A DNA stretch of 64,000 bases from Mesostigma viride (taxonomy: Eukaryota; Streptophyta; Mesostigmatophyceae; Mesostigmatales; Mesostigmataceae): the NCBI GenBank assembly GCA_009746045.1, contig RPFO01000034.1:1899146-1963145 (forward strand). Reading direction: 5' to 3'. How positions within the stretch are numbered: the first letter of the stretch is position 1; every line of letters starts with the position of its first letter. This document shows positions 25,757-49,191 of this stretch, in pieces. Below the pieces are notes generated by a model that was not told where the DNA came from, searched no databases, and saw only the letters and a program-made list of their open reading frames with translations. Position numbers and translations under genes: made by a program.

Positions 25757-28219
25757 TTAATCGAACCAGGCATTTTGTACAGTGGCCTGGTAGAGCAAGC
25801 CCTCCACAGGGATGCCAGAGTTACGGCCTAAGTACCACCCCATGCGGAACGAGTGGGGGATGGTGTACCTGTTGCATGGACAGGTACAGGGGCAGGGCGA
25901 AGATGGGGGCAAGGTAGATATTGTCAACAACAACTAGTGGCATTTTGCATGGTGATAGCCATACTACTACGAGAGCACAGGAGAAGCAAGAGAGCCATGC
26001 ACGCAGTTACTATTTGCAGAAAAAAATTGTAGGTAGACTTTTGCCAGATTGTATCAGAGCAAATTTGTCACTACTCCCCGGCCAATTCTTGCCATAAAAA
26101 AACAACCATCAAGTACTCAACTGTGATCAACCACCACTTTTCTCGTGGGGTGTTGCTGTCCTGGCAGTTTATGCAGGGAAAGGTTCACCTCCCTCCCCCA
26201 AAAAACTTAAGCATTTTAAGCAAAGACATTTAGAGACAATATACCAGTGTAGTATATATACTGTTCGAGACTATATACTGTAGTATGCTTCTGAAGTGTA
26301 TACGTGTATAAAGGAAATGACGCGAGTTGCGCAACACCTGTGGTGGCCACACCCGAACCCTTGCTTCACAAGCACGCCATGCAATCACGCACCATCGATA
26401 AGCGTCCAGCATTCAGTGACATGCCGCCACCATCCACCAATCAAACATCACCACCACTCACGAACCAAACACCCAACATCACCCACCAGTCAAACGCGAG
26501 ACTCCACCCACAAGCCCAAGGCCGCTAGCACCCCCAGCACGCCACCACGCGCTATTCAACCACCACCACCCATTAATCAAATGATTTCTCCCACCAATCA
26601 AGCCCCGATGACCACCAACCAGTCAAACATCACCAAACAACACCCACCAGTCGAACGCCTTCTCCTCCTCCACCACGCATCCGTAGCGCTGGTACGCGTA
26701 CGGGCCCCCCAGCGTGCCCCACCGATCCACGATCGCCTCAGCCAGCTGTCCACTTGGCTTGAGCCGCAGGACCAGCTTGACGTCCTCCGACCCCAACGAC
26801 CACCGCGCCACGGCCGTGTTCTTGTCCCCACTGGGCTCCCATCGGACGCCGTTGCGTGATGGGAGCAGGCCCGTCGGCGCGAATATGCTCTCGAGGCACA
26901 GGCGGCCGATCTGGGAGCGGGTGACCTCGGGTCCTGTGGCGGTCTTCCCGCCCAGCAGCCCTCCGAGGCGTTGGTATTCTTGGCCCCCCAGGGAGCTCTC
27001 GTTCAGCCAGTCGCGCCCTGGCAGGGTCGCGATAGGAACACAGATTGAGGTCAGCAATAGGGCGAGCGATAGGAATACGGATAGCATTAGAGACGACGAC
27101 AGGTTGGAGTTCTTCCGTTCGCTTGGTGAGGGCAGATGGGTGTTGTTACTTTCGCTAGGTGAGGGTCGTGCCAAGGTTGAGCAAAAGCAGACAACGGCCA
27201 GTCTTCCTAACATATATTTCTATTGAAAGGCGAAGGTTGGGCAGCCAGTCCGGAAGTTGCCAGCAAAACGGTTATCTCATTCCATACATCATAGTTATGC
27301 CAACGAGTGTAGATAGAGATATCGTCTAATAGAAACGGTATGGTAATAAGATCCTGTACTTGCATTCGCACAATGATAAGCTACAAGGGCGCAGCTCACC
27401 TCCAGAAAACACTAGCAAAAGAGTTGGTCCAGACCAAGTGTCTACCCAGGCAACATAGGCGACAGAAAAAAAGACATAAAACACACAACCATGCACTTCC
27501 GCACTGCCCTCTCCCCCCCGAGGAAATTGCATTCGGAGATGTAGCCCTATTGCCGCCATGGTGGGCAGCGAGCTGGCAGGGTCTTGGGGATGCAGAGCAC
27601 TAGGGAGAGGTTAAGGCAAAAGCCATCAAATAACAGCCTCAAGCCGGTACCGCATGCCATGGGCTTGGTGCAGTATCTTGCCAGCATCAATTAAAAATCG
27701 TGCTTCCACGTCATGCTCACGCAAAATACAGGCATGCAGATAGAGAAGCATGCATGCACACACGTGATTGGGTACATACAATACCTAGCAAAAAGCTGCT
27801 GTTGATGGCAAAAACCGTGTACACTCTACACACAGGCACCGGCGGTATCGTCACGTTGGGATTTTCACTTTATCACCGCTTCCGATCAAGTGTGAATAAC
27901 CACGAAATCACATGGCATCCAATGTCAACATCGGGAACTCCACCGGGAACCGAATCTGGAATGCACCTTTGATTCCAAAAGGAAAGCCGCCTATCTTCGC
28001 GTTCCAGTCAAACGACTTGTTTGGCACCAGCGATTCCGTCGCCTCGAAATTTGCCAGCTTGCCTCTACTTCTTAGCTTGCCGACAAAACGCAAATTGGCC
28101 ACCTTAATGGTGGGCGCACCAGGAGCTATTGCATGAATCAAGTAACGCCGTGCAGGCTCCGGCAAATCGTCAACCAGCCCTCGCGAGAAGAGCAGCTCGT
28201 TTGATACTGGCGAAAACAT
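25757..28219 (-). CDS. DUF6544/DUF6920-like protein, 3 exons
   Basis: Exons in transcription order: 28219-27967, 27017-26648 and 25868-25757. The splice phases fit (1, then 2) with GT-AG borders, giving 244 aa. Exon 1 has the family's N-terminal signature (LPEPARRYLIHAIAPGAP, then FDWNAKIGGFPFGIKG). Exon 2 carries LGGLLGGKTATGPEVTRSQI and the most conserved block FAPTGLLPS-GVRWEPSGD. Exon 3 supplies the terminal IPHSFRMGWYLG segment expected of these ~220-280 aa proteins. Biochemical function of the family is unknown to me. The start is the first ATG of exon 1; an acceptor-like ttgcaag lies just upstream, so a 5' exon is possible. Intron 2 begins gtgggt, and degenerate copies of the exon 2 edge occur within it (near 26500 and 26625). 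The exon structure is inferred from sequence alone. Confidence 0.75.
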
Positions 28220-28930
28220 GGCGTCAATATCCTTTTCAAAGCCTTTCTTCTTGCAAGAGATATAGCTGGCTCATGGTAGAAGCGGGGTAGGACCAACGTG
28301 CGAACTCTACTTTGTCGATTGTGATTTCACGCGTCGACGGCGAGGGCTTCTACCAGCAATGTTGCTCGGCTCTAACATTCGCGAACGCCGCGAAGTCACT
28401 GATTAACCTGGGTTTATAATTTGTGCAAACAGAAAGGCGCGCGGGGAGGGGGGGAGCAACTCGAGGCTGATCACCGCAGAACATCTGCCGGAACGTTGTC
28501 CCTGATACCAAACAAGCAAGCGTCTCCTTTATATGACGCGATCGATGTCAGGCCTGAAATGGTGTCCTAACGCTTCGCCCTCCATGATTAACTATGGCAA
28601 GATCAGGACAGTCAACGTTCACGATCCTTACTCGCTGGCAGGCAGGAAAACCTACGCTTTCTGGTCATGCCAGAGTGGAGCTGTTCACGAGAGACGCCAT
28701 GTGCTGCCATGTGGCTGGGTACTACACTGAGCTCAGAGTCCGTCCTCGCAATGTGCGGCGGGAAAGACTTCAGCGGAACGCAAACTGCAAAGCCCGGTAG
28801 AAAACGGCGAAGGCTGCCATTTGCCACATTGCATGCCCCGTCTGGCTGAAGTCAATTTGGAGCCCACGCCGGCCAGACTGACTGATCACTGCATGCCTAA
28901 AAGGCGGGCCAGCCGGCGGAACTTTGATAC
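28220..28930. other. intergenic, likely promoter of the DUF6544-like gene
   Basis: No gene recognised; short frames only. Confidence 0.35.
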
Positions 28931-28982
28931 GTAAGAGAGGAGCCTCGTTTAAGCCACACCTCGTTTAAGCCACACCCGAGCG

Positions 28983-29008
28983 CCCCCCCCCCCCCCCCCC
29001 CCCCCCCC
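28983..29008. repeat. poly-C tract
   Basis: About 26 consecutive C residues just inside the left inverted repeat. The run length is prone to assembly error. Confidence 0.9.
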
Positions 29009-29200
29009 AGGCGCACTTGGCATCGCGCTGTCTTGCGCAGACAGGCAGACCAACGGCACGCCGCGTCGAATTGGCTTCGGGCACCCGCGCCTGCCAGTTA
29101 TGTAAGAGCTGATATTTTAGTGCCCGCAGCCACCAGCCGCCAGGGGTAAAGTGGTGCGCACTCAGTGATTTCGAGTGACGTTGATTAACTGAAAACGGCC

Positions 29201-29630
29201 ATGGCGGAACGCTCGCCACGTTCTGCATTGTCACCCAGTGCGAAACGTGTTAAGCACGACAATTTGAATTTGTCCATTACGCTTAAATGCGTTCATTGGG
29301 CTAAAATTCAACGATTGCATGAAGGTAGACACAGACAAGGTGTGTACTTGGGAGTTCACACCTCTAGCCGGATACCCCACATGCTTCTCGATTTTTGATG
29401 ATAAGAAGAAAGTCGGGACGATTTCGCAGGCCCATGCGAACGTCCTGAAGTCACTCCAGGATGTTAAGGGGTTGACAGTGCTGCCTGCAGCAAGGGCTTC
29501 CAAAATAAAGAAATATTATTCATTTCAGGAATTCTTTTCCAGCCTCGAATGCGAGGACATCGAGCCGGAGGTGCGCAATGCTGTTGTCAGCTTACTTTCA
29601 CGCCATGACCTCAAGTACGAAAACGTTTAA
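29201..29630 (+). CDS. hypothetical protein, probable frame shift or short intron
   Basis: The 3' portion from 29319 is a compact 103-codon frame ending at 29630. It looks like a real protein (TWEFTPLAGYPTCFSIFDDK, then helical SQAHANVLKSLQDVKGL, then FFSSLECEDIEPEVRNAVVSL). The 5' frame starting at 29201 is also protein-like (an SPSAKRVKHD basic patch that could be a nuclear localisation signal) but lies one base out of register. So there is either a small intron of length 3n+1 or a one-base indel near 29310, or the ATG at 29319 is the true start. No family recognised. It lies inside the TIR-bounded segment. Confidence 0.45.
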
Positions 29631-30600
29631 CCTGCGTGCTTAGGCGACGAGACCTGCATGCCAGGTAATCCATTGTAATAAACGTGGTTATTTCAATAGA
29701 CATGGCCGGTTCTTTGATCATGTGCGTGCAACGTTAACGTTATGCTTTAATAAATGACAACATACAACATGCCCAAACATTGCATCTTGACATTCGGCCT
29801 TTATAATGCTTGACAAGGCATGCCTTTAGAACTGGACCTTGTTATAATGCCGTCCTAGACGTGTGACGGAGACGGAAGGTAGCTAGTATCATGTCGCTAG
29901 AGTCACTAGGAAACATTTGGACAAATGGCTTTTGATCATAAGGTGCCATGCTTCCACGTTCGTTGTCTCTTTTCATATGGTGTGCACCATTATGTTTAGT
30001 GAGATGCGCCATTATGTGCATGGATATATTCTGATTTGGCACGACGCAAAGGTGAAGAGATGGATATATCATCAATGTAAGGGTTACATAATTAATTAAT
30101 CCAAGGGTCATGCTCCTTGGCTCCCCAACGGGACCACATCTAACCCACTAAGTTATCCTAGTATATTACGTGCATTGATATTAAATGAGACAACACCACA
30201 CTCTTGGACGCATAATCATTAAGTAGTCTAATGATTGTATGTGACAACATACTATTGTGAGCATCAATGGGCGTGCCATGCTTCCATGTTCGTAGTCTCT
30301 TTTCATCAATGGGACCATGAGTTTAATTATTATGAGCCGGGATGGATGACACCTACTTACATATATAATTTGCACCCGTAAGGTACAAAGGCAGGTGCCC
30401 GCCTCCCAAATGCCGGGGCACGTGAAAGAAATACGTGAAATAAGCTTTTACACTAGTTAATTAATAGACTAGTTGTTTCCCGTGGGGGAAAGCACAAGCA
30501 TTTTAATTAGCACTAACCAATTCATTAATTGATCTCCCAACGGAGTCATGTTTTACTTTAATTTGATTAATTAATTAGTTCATTTTAATTAGCACTAACC

Positions 30601-30926
30601 ATGCCATGCCATGCCATGCCATGCCATGCCATGCCACGCGCGGCGTGGCGTGGCGTGGCGTGGCGTGGCGTGGCGTGGCAAGGCGTGGCAAGGCGTGGCA
30701 AGGCGAGGCAAGGCGAGGCGAGGCGAGGCGAGGCGAGGCGAGGCGAGGCGAGGCGAGGCGAGGCGAGGCGAGGCGAGGCGAGGCGAGGCGAGGCGAGGCG
30801 AGGCGAGGCGAGGCGAGGCGAGGCGAGGCGAGGCGAGGCGAGGCGAGGCGAGGCGAGGCGAGGCGAGGCGAGGCGAGGCGAGGCGAGGCGAGGCGAGGCG
30901 AGGCGAGGCAAGGCAAGGCAAGGCAA
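30601..30926. repeat. pentanucleotide array (ATGCC)n-(GTGGC)n-(AGGCG)n-(AGGCA)n
   Basis: About 65 five-base units whose consensus changes stepwise: eight ATGCC, then GTGGC, mixed AGGCA, about 40 near-perfect AGGCG, then AGGCA. Both strands are stop-free, so long Arg-Leu-Ala-Ser-Pro or Arg-Arg-Gly-Glu-Ala frames appear but are artefacts. Confidence 0.95.
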
Positions 30927-30929
30927 GGG

Positions 30930-31394
30930 GCTAACGATTGCTTTGGAATTTACAATGGTCTTCAACATGCCATCTGCTGAGTCGCCACCATCATTGTCCT
31001 TCTCCGCACCCTCAAGTGCAGGCTCGTTGCCACCAACCACACCCTCTCGCCCCAGAAGTTCCTTCAACTTTGCGTGAACAGCAGGCTTGTTGCCCAAGGC
31101 AGATTGAAAATTGTTCCAGGTCTTCGCCACCACCACGGCCTTCTCACGCCCGCCCAAAAGCTTGACGAGCTCCTCCATGGAGCAGGCAGCGAGCTGGGAT
31201 TTGCTTAGCCGTCCAGTGTTCTTACCAACAAGAGACTCCCTCTTGCTCCCCCCTCATCAGCTTCTGGTAGTCATTCCACCCGAGCTGTGTCAGCTCCTCG
31301 GGCGGCATCACAGTTGCAAGAAAGGAGTGATACATGGGCTTAGAGGCCCGAACTCCGAGGCCATCAGCACCCCGGTAACATTCCCCAATATAAG
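30930..31394 (-). pseudogene. hypothetical gene, disrupted by a one-base shift in a C6 run
   Basis: Minus-strand translation reads KPYIGECYRGADGLGVRASK, ...YHSFLATVMPPEELTQLGW, then changes frame at the C6 homopolymer (31248-31253). It continues KNTGRLSKSQLAACSMEELV, ...AKTWNNFQSALGNKPAVHAK, and runs on toward an acidic stretch and the pentanucleotide array. Both halves are protein-like and continuous apart from the homopolymer, so this is either a sequencing indel or a young pseudogene. It may begin after an acceptor-like AG near 31394. No family recognised. It lies inside the TIR-bounded segment. Confidence 0.4.
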
Positions 31395-31917
31395 GCTTTT
31401 GAAAGTGCGATATGGCACTGGCCCTTTATCCAGCACCTTGCGGGGGAATATAATGTCCTCCATACCCGCTCACTACACTCCCCGCATCTTGCCTGGAACA
31501 GGCCTAGCGAACCGACACACGAGCAAAGGTGGTGCCGGCATCCTTTCATCATTCATGCTCTTCCCGGCTCTTTTCCTGCCTTTTCCCGCTTTTTCCGAAC
31601 CTCTGAGCCGCCAGACTTGACCCGAGTAAGCGGCGCTCAACTCCCCGTTAATTGCTCCGCCTGCCAAGCACCCCTGATACCCTGGAGACCACCCTGAACG
31701 CTTAAAAATAGCCCAGTGTCTTAAATGAGACCCCCACCTCGGACACCCCCCCCCCCTCAACCACGAAATCGTGCTCAGTCAGCGAAACTGACATTTTTGC
31801 CAAGTAGAGCAGACCTCAGGGAGTCAGAATCCGTGCTGAAAGTTGAAATTGACCCAACCATGCTCTTGCACTGATTTTAGGGGTTAAGGTGTGGCTTAAA
31901 CGAGGCTCTACTCTTAC

Positions 31918-31965
31918 TGCTGCCCATGTGCACACAACAACAACAACAGCAACAAGAACACCACC

Positions 31966-31997
<32 letters not shown>

Positions 31998-32309
31998 CAA
32001 CAACGACGTACATACTGTACGTACATCCAGAGCGCCGCGCCGGGCCGGACGCTCAGTTGCCTCACCGTGCAAAGGCGTGCATGGAACGCGGTTGGTCTGG
32101 CGCCAAGCGCGGGTAAAAGCCACAGCGCGGGAAACTTTTATCAACAAAAGCGCGCGCTCACGGACCCAGAACGACAGCTTTTCCCGGGCTCCACCTCCTC
32201 GCAACCAGAGGGAAAATACGTGGAGGCCAACGTGAAGGCGCCATCGAAAGGGAGAAGGGAGCCATAAGGGCATTGGGTAGGCGCCATTGAAGTAGAATAA
32301 TTTGCCAGT
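31918..32309. promoter_or_regulatory. 5' flank of MCM6 with CAA/CCA trinucleotide run
   Basis: Upstream region of MCM6. A (CAA)n-(CCA)n-(CAA)n tract occupies about 31933-32004. No clear TATA box. Confidence 0.35.
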
Positions 32310-44382
<12,073 letters not shown>

Positions 44383-44589
44383 AGTCGTGTATCATACTTT
44401 TAGTTGACTATCTCTCTCTCTCTGAAATATATCATGCAGAATTTAGGAACATTCTCATTTGAATTGAAGCAGCTGGCAATTGTGAGGGCACATCAAGGAT
44501 ATGCCCTTGAGCTTTGTGGAAGCGACGCTGGAGTCGGAGCATAAAACCCCTTCCAATATGAATGCAGGACTTCTTGAGCTTGATCAACA

Positions 44590-44880
44590 TGAATATCAAG
44601 GAGACAACCAGCGCAGCCAGAAATCTGGAGAATCCGGACCATGGTAGCTCTAGCATGCCGTTACCTTATCCGCGTTTTTTCAAAGTCGTTCAGGATGATG
44701 GATATGAATGGAGATGGAAATGTGTATAGCAGGTTGTGCATTGAAATTATGGCTGGCGTACGTGTAGAGCGACTAGATGACCTAGACGGTGGGGCCGGAC
44801 ACATCTTGCTTGATCAGGGCCTGTGTTTCGAGCCGAACTGGCTGGGAGTGTGTAGGGGTGAGCACCATGGCTGCGATCGC
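44590..44880 (+). mobile_element. repeat R1, plus copy
   Basis: Begins atatcaaggagacaaccagc and runs through 'gagcgactagatgacctaga' to 'gagcaccatggctgcgat'. It matches the other R1 copies along its full length and starts ~200 bp after the MCM6 stop. Confidence 0.7.
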
Positions 44881-45059
44881 TCTCCCACCATTTACGAAGA
44901 AATACCCGGAAATGGAAAACCACTGAAAAGGTCTAGTCAGTCATTACGTTAGCCATGCCATGTTTCCAAACGTCCAAGAAAACTGCATGCGGTGCAAAGG
45001 CAAAAATCCGTAGAACATCACTTTCAAATGTGTGGCGTGAACTTTCCGCCCACATATGC

Positions 45060-45445
45060 CAGAAAACCGTTCTCGCCCGCGCTCGCGTCCCCACCCCCCT
45101 GATTTCTGCCATCCGCTCGCCGTATATGAGGGGTTGACCACCTCGGTATGTGCGCGATAAACGCGGCAATATACCCCGCAATGTCCACTGCAGACCGGAG
45201 CCCGGCGTCTGGCAAGGCTGCGTCCTGTCACCGTACCTGTTCATTATTGTAGTGGATTGTGTTGTGCGCCAGACAGGCGTGTCCACTTTGCTAGCATTGC
45301 TGGCCGTGCCCCTGGCCTCGAGATTCAGAATGAGCCCCGGGAAAGGGGGCCGGCTAACAAGCAGAATTTACTCGCCGAGCTTATTTATGCCGATGACATG
45401 TCACTCTCCTTGAGCAGCCAGCGTCTGCCCAACGTTGCTAATTGG
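45060..45445 (+). mobile_element. LINE RT fragment, lineage distinct from family A
   Basis: Reads PGVWQGCVLSPYLFIIVVD, then after a frame change LLAELIYADDMSLS, giving the RT B-box and YADD active-site motifs. It differs from family A (ADLIYADDTTLIA) in surrounding residues. Broken by frameshifts. The 5' part is similar to the decayed fragment near 24.5 kb. Confidence 0.6.
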
Positions 45446-45449
45446 CCTG

Positions 45450-45712
45450 CGTGGCTCTCTAAGGCCCGGGCTGTTGGTTCGCAAGGGTATAGGTGCATGG
45501 CAGCTAGAGTGATCGCAGCAATGGTGCTCACCATTAGACACTCCCGGCCAGTTAGGCTCGAAACACACGCCCTAGCTGAACAAGCAAGCTGCTTCCGGCC
45601 CCACCGTCTCTAGGTCATCTCAAGGAGACAACCAGCGCAGGCCAGAAATCTCTAGGTCATCTAGGTCTCGAAGTGTAGGTCATCTAGCCTCTAGTCGCTC
45701 TACACGTTTAAA
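45450..45712 (-). mobile_element. rearranged R1 copy
   Basis: The right half matches R1 in minus orientation (tgatcgcagcaatggtgctc ... ccggccccaccgtc). It is followed by a plus-oriented 'tcaaggagacaaccagcgca' piece and then several scrambled 'taggtcatct' repeats, so the copy is rearranged. Confidence 0.5.
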
Positions 45713-45714
45713 AA

Positions 45715-47255
45715 AAAAAAATTAAATTATAACACATGTGCCTCCGTTGAGAGATCATGTAGCACATATTCCATGATGGATGGGTGGAGTGGAGGAAGCC
45801 GCGTAATTGAACTAACCTAACTCTAAGCTATCTAGTCTAGAAAATCCTAACTACACTACTCATCAAAACGCCTCCTCCTCTTGGGGGGAGGGAGCTTGCC
45901 CACAGGGTCGGGCGTGTGAGCCTTGACAATCTTCTGCCACCGCGTCTTGTCCTGCATGGCAGTCCAAAGACGGGAGAGAGAGTGGATGCGGTGTTCAAAC
46001 TGGGCTCGGACCACTAGGTCGGCCAGCATGCAACATCTGGATGTAGTTCGTGACAGGTTTCCCTACCCTTTTGGGAATGCCCTTGGGGCCAGGCCAGGTC
46101 AGAATGTGTCGCCCTGGCTGGCCAAGCCGCTGGGGGCCGGCCAGACCAAGGGCGGTGTCGACCTGGCTGGTGCGAGCAAGGTGTCCTACAAATGCTATCC
46201 TACGCTGCCTAATCTCGTCCGAAATACGAGGCATACCATGATACAAAGACTCTGATGACGGGCGCTCGGAAAACCCTGTCGGAGCATCCTGTAAACCGTG
46301 CCGTTGAGCCTAGCTGCCAGTTTGGGTGTGAGTGTCCACGCCTCGGCGCCATACGTGAGCACCGTGAGGACGAGGACCTTGAAGAGCATGCGCTTGCGGT
46401 GCTCGCCCAGGCCCTTCGAGCGCCAGTAGGTGTTGAGCGAACGGAGCCTGGCCCAGGCCAGGCCGATGCGGGTGTCCACATCGTCTGCAGTGTCAGGAAG
46501 CCAACTTCCCAACAGTTTGAAGCGATCGCGGAACGGGACCTCCGTCCCGTCGAGCAGGCGCGGCAGCGGTGGTGTACTGGAGGCCCCAATCACCATCGCC
46601 TCAGTTTTGACACTAATCTCCAACCCCACCGCCCGCGCCTCCAGGCCCAGACAGTCCAGCCAGGTCTGAATGTGCTCGGGGCTCGCGATGAGGGTGGTGT
46701 CATCCGCATAAATCAGGTCGGCCAGGCGGTAACCAGGTTTAACCCCGCCGTGCTCTTTCTCGTTAAGGATGTCCAAGCCTGGCTCGAACCCCTTAAGAGC
46801 AGTAAAGCGCGCACGTGCCCGGCGCATGACGTGATCCACGACAATAATGAACAGGTATGGGGACAGGACACAACCTTGCCACACCCCGTGGTGAAGGGGG
46901 AATGGTGGGGTGGTGCCTTCCGCAGTCCGCACTACTGCCTGTGAGCCCTCATACAGTCGGCGAATGGCAGCAATAAACGCAGCCGATCCAGAGCTAGGAT
47001 GGCCCAAAGAGCCTCCCAGAGAGCAGAACGCCAGCAGAAGATCCCTAACCGCCGGATCAGGGGACTTCAGCAGCTCAGCAGAAAGGTGGTCGGCACCGGT
47101 CGACCGCCGCATCGTACCGCAGGCGAGCAAGGGCGCCGTCCAATTCCTTCAAAGTGAAGGGGTGGACGACGTCGTTGGTGGCAAGGCAGCCCTCCGGCCT
47201 GCAAGGCGGGGACTTGGTAGTCCGCGGCCGAGGAGGGGGGCGCTGGCGACTCTTC
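45715..47255 (-). mobile_element. LINE family A, best-preserved copy (5'-truncated)
   Basis: A 311-codon RT frame occupies 46195-47130. It has RSTGADHLSAELLKSP, HHGVWQGCVLSPYLFIIVVD, the catalytic LIYADDTTLIASPEH, VGLEISVKTEAMVIGAS, VPFRDRFKLLG and LTVLTYGAEAWTLTPK. The IRQRRIAFVGHLAR block follows in another frame. Upstream of 47130 another frame carries FTLKELDGALARLR, so a frameshift separates RT block 0. The 3' UTR ends in a stem-loop (tatgtgctacatgatctctc/aacggaggcacat) and an AT-rich tail at 45712-45730. Non-LTR retrotransposon, no longer intact. Confidence 0.8.
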
Positions 47256-47425
47256 TACACGTAAGCCAGCCATAATTTCAATGCGCAAGGCTAATCATTT
47301 CCATCTCCATTCAAATTCATCATCATGAACGACTCGAAAACACGGAAAAGATAACGTCAGGCTCGAGCTACCATGGTCCGGATTCTCCCGAGGATTTCTG
47401 GCCTGCGCTGGTTGTCTCCTTGGTA
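47255..47425 (-). mobile_element. repeat R1, truncated minus copy
   Basis: Runs from 'ctacacgtaagccagcc' to 'ctgcgctggttgtctccttg'. It abuts the 5'-truncated end of the family A LINE. Confidence 0.65.
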
Positions 47426-47569
47426 GGTGGCATGCAGGTAGTAATGAAGGAGACCACGGCCCCAAGCCAGTGCATGGGGGCTCCGGCCGCGTGTGACGGA
47501 GTATGGCATTCACTATGATTCGGGCCGTGGTTCCCACAACCCTGTAACTAGGTCTTACATTAATAAATT

Positions 47570-47745
47570 AAGAACATAGCTCCGTGGGGAGCATATGTAA
47601 CACATAGCCCTGAGAAAGGGGAATCTATGGGTTTTTCATACAGTCTGGGCTAAGCTTGACCTGCAGGTGCATTAGGATGTAAACTGTCACCTGCTCTGGG
47701 TGCACAGTGTGCACCTGCACCGCCATGATGGATCATGCATCCCGA
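47570..47745 (-). mobile_element. SINE-like short element, second family, copy 2
   Basis: Minus-strand counterpart of the unit at 23795-23970. It shares the internal phrases, the hairpin-like 'acatagctccgtggggagcatatgt' and an AT-rich 'taataaattaag' tail. Confidence 0.45.
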
Positions 47746-48749
47746 TCATGCTCGCACGGCCGGGCGGCTTGGGGAGATGGCCTAGAAGGCCTAGAAGGTC
47801 TTAGATAGTTAGCTCCATCCTTCCCCTCCCACTCGACTGTACTGAGGACTTAAATGCTCACGTAACGCTGTGCCAGAAAACATCATGTATACTGAAGCGA
47901 CGCGACAGTGGAGACAACGTACGAATCCAGTGCCAAGCTCGCATAGGCCGCAAAGGAGATCTGGCATTAAAATTTACAGGTTTCAGATGCTCGGAGATAC
48001 TACTATATGTACAATTAATTGTACAGCATGGCCTTTCTGATTGACACATGGGCAATCAGGTTGGGCCACCTGACACAAATTCCAGGGCTGGGCTAGCATG
48101 TTACAGTAACAGCGGGTTACGAGGCCCAAACCTTCGGCGCGGCGTTTCCCTCCATGGCCTTCGAGCAGGCTAGGGCCCTGCCCCCTAGAAGACTAGCTAG
48201 ACTAGGCGGGTCAAAATTAACACTCGTGGGTTACGATTTTACAGCTATCTGAGTGTGCCATCACCATCAAGCTAGGGGTGTTGCACCGAGGCCGTCCCAT
48301 GCAACGGGACCGCGCGATCATTGGCATCCGGCGCTGTATTATAAGTGAGACAACAAATTATGCTGGACGTGGCAGCTATCAAACCTCTCACATGATGATT
48401 ACTGCTGCATGCACTGGCACACGCAATGGGTGACATCGTTCTCCCGATTTCTGGCCTGCGCTGGTTGTCTCCTTGACATCATGGTCGGGGCATGATGCAG
48501 CAGGTTGTCTCCTTGATGATGCAGCGCCCTGGCAGCCATGCCTAGAATGCTTGCCTAGCCGTGCCACCATGCCTAGTCACGTGCACAGCTAATTAATTAA
48601 CGCCCGGTACACAACCAGCCATAATTAATTAATTAATTAATTATGGCTTACCAGCCATAGCCTTAGCCTAGCCCTTGTACAGCCATGCTACGTCCTGGCT
48701 ATGATTGATCAGATTACTTGCCCACGCTCCGTGTTATGATATGCTCACG
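47746..48749. other. intergenic with repeat debris
   Basis: No gene. Contains two solitary R1 termini (ggttgtctccttga at 48463 and 48503) and a TTAA tract at 48623-48645. Confidence 0.45.
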
Positions 48750-48948
48750 TGCATGGGTCTTATTGCACCCACAGAACTTGCCGGATCGTCTATCGTGTCC
48801 GATTGCTGCTGTGGCATGCCTCTGGCATGAAGGAGAAAGGGGGTCTCTGCACTTTCTTCCTGTCGTGCACATATACAGGGATTAAAAGCACTTCGGTCCT
48901 CCGTGACTCCCCAACGGGAGCACGAGTTTAATAAATTAATTAATGATG
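48750..48948 (+). mobile_element. SINE-like short element with hairpin/TTAA tail, copy 2
   Basis: Starts 'catgggtcttattgcaccca' and ends with CTCCGTGACTCCCCAACGGG + AGCACGAG, followed by TTTAATAAATTAATTAA. It is the counterpart of the minus unit at 21836-22045. Non-coding. Confidence 0.55.
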
Positions 48949-49191
48949 CAGACGATGTTTGTAACTTTCGTGTAATTTTTTTTCTAATGAGATTAGCATA
49001 GTGCTCCGCATGCCCATGCACATGACATGCAAGTACTTGCAATAGGCATTGTTTTGCCATATCTCTGTCAATAAAGACTTTTTCATACACACTGTATGAC
49101 AGCAATAATAACAATAGTTTTCTGTATGACAGCAGCTTATTACTCGGATGAAAAGACAGGCGCAACCCCGCAAATTCAACAAATCAAGAAA

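Larger units (their letters stand above)
28931..31917. mobile_element. candidate TIR-bounded element, ~2.99 kb
   Basis: The left end GTAAGAGAGGAGCCTCGTTT... (28931-28960) and the right end (31888-31917) are inverted repeats matching at 28 of 30 positions. The inner TTTAAGCCACACC phrase is duplicated at the left end. Inside are an unrecognised plus-strand gene, a pentanucleotide array and a minus-strand gene with a frameshift. No transposase is recognised and no clear target-site duplication is visible, so the class is open. Confidence 0.5.

Noticed and set aside
30585-31178. Single 197-codon minus protein including the Arg-Leu-Ala-Ser-Pro repeat
   Set aside because: Only the first ~80 residues look like protein; the remainder is the AGGCG array read through, and the frame upstream is shifted.
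46255-46944. 229-codon plus-strand frame opposite the LINE RT
   Set aside because: It is the antisense shadow of the minus-strand RT, whose YADD and RT blocks are unambiguous.
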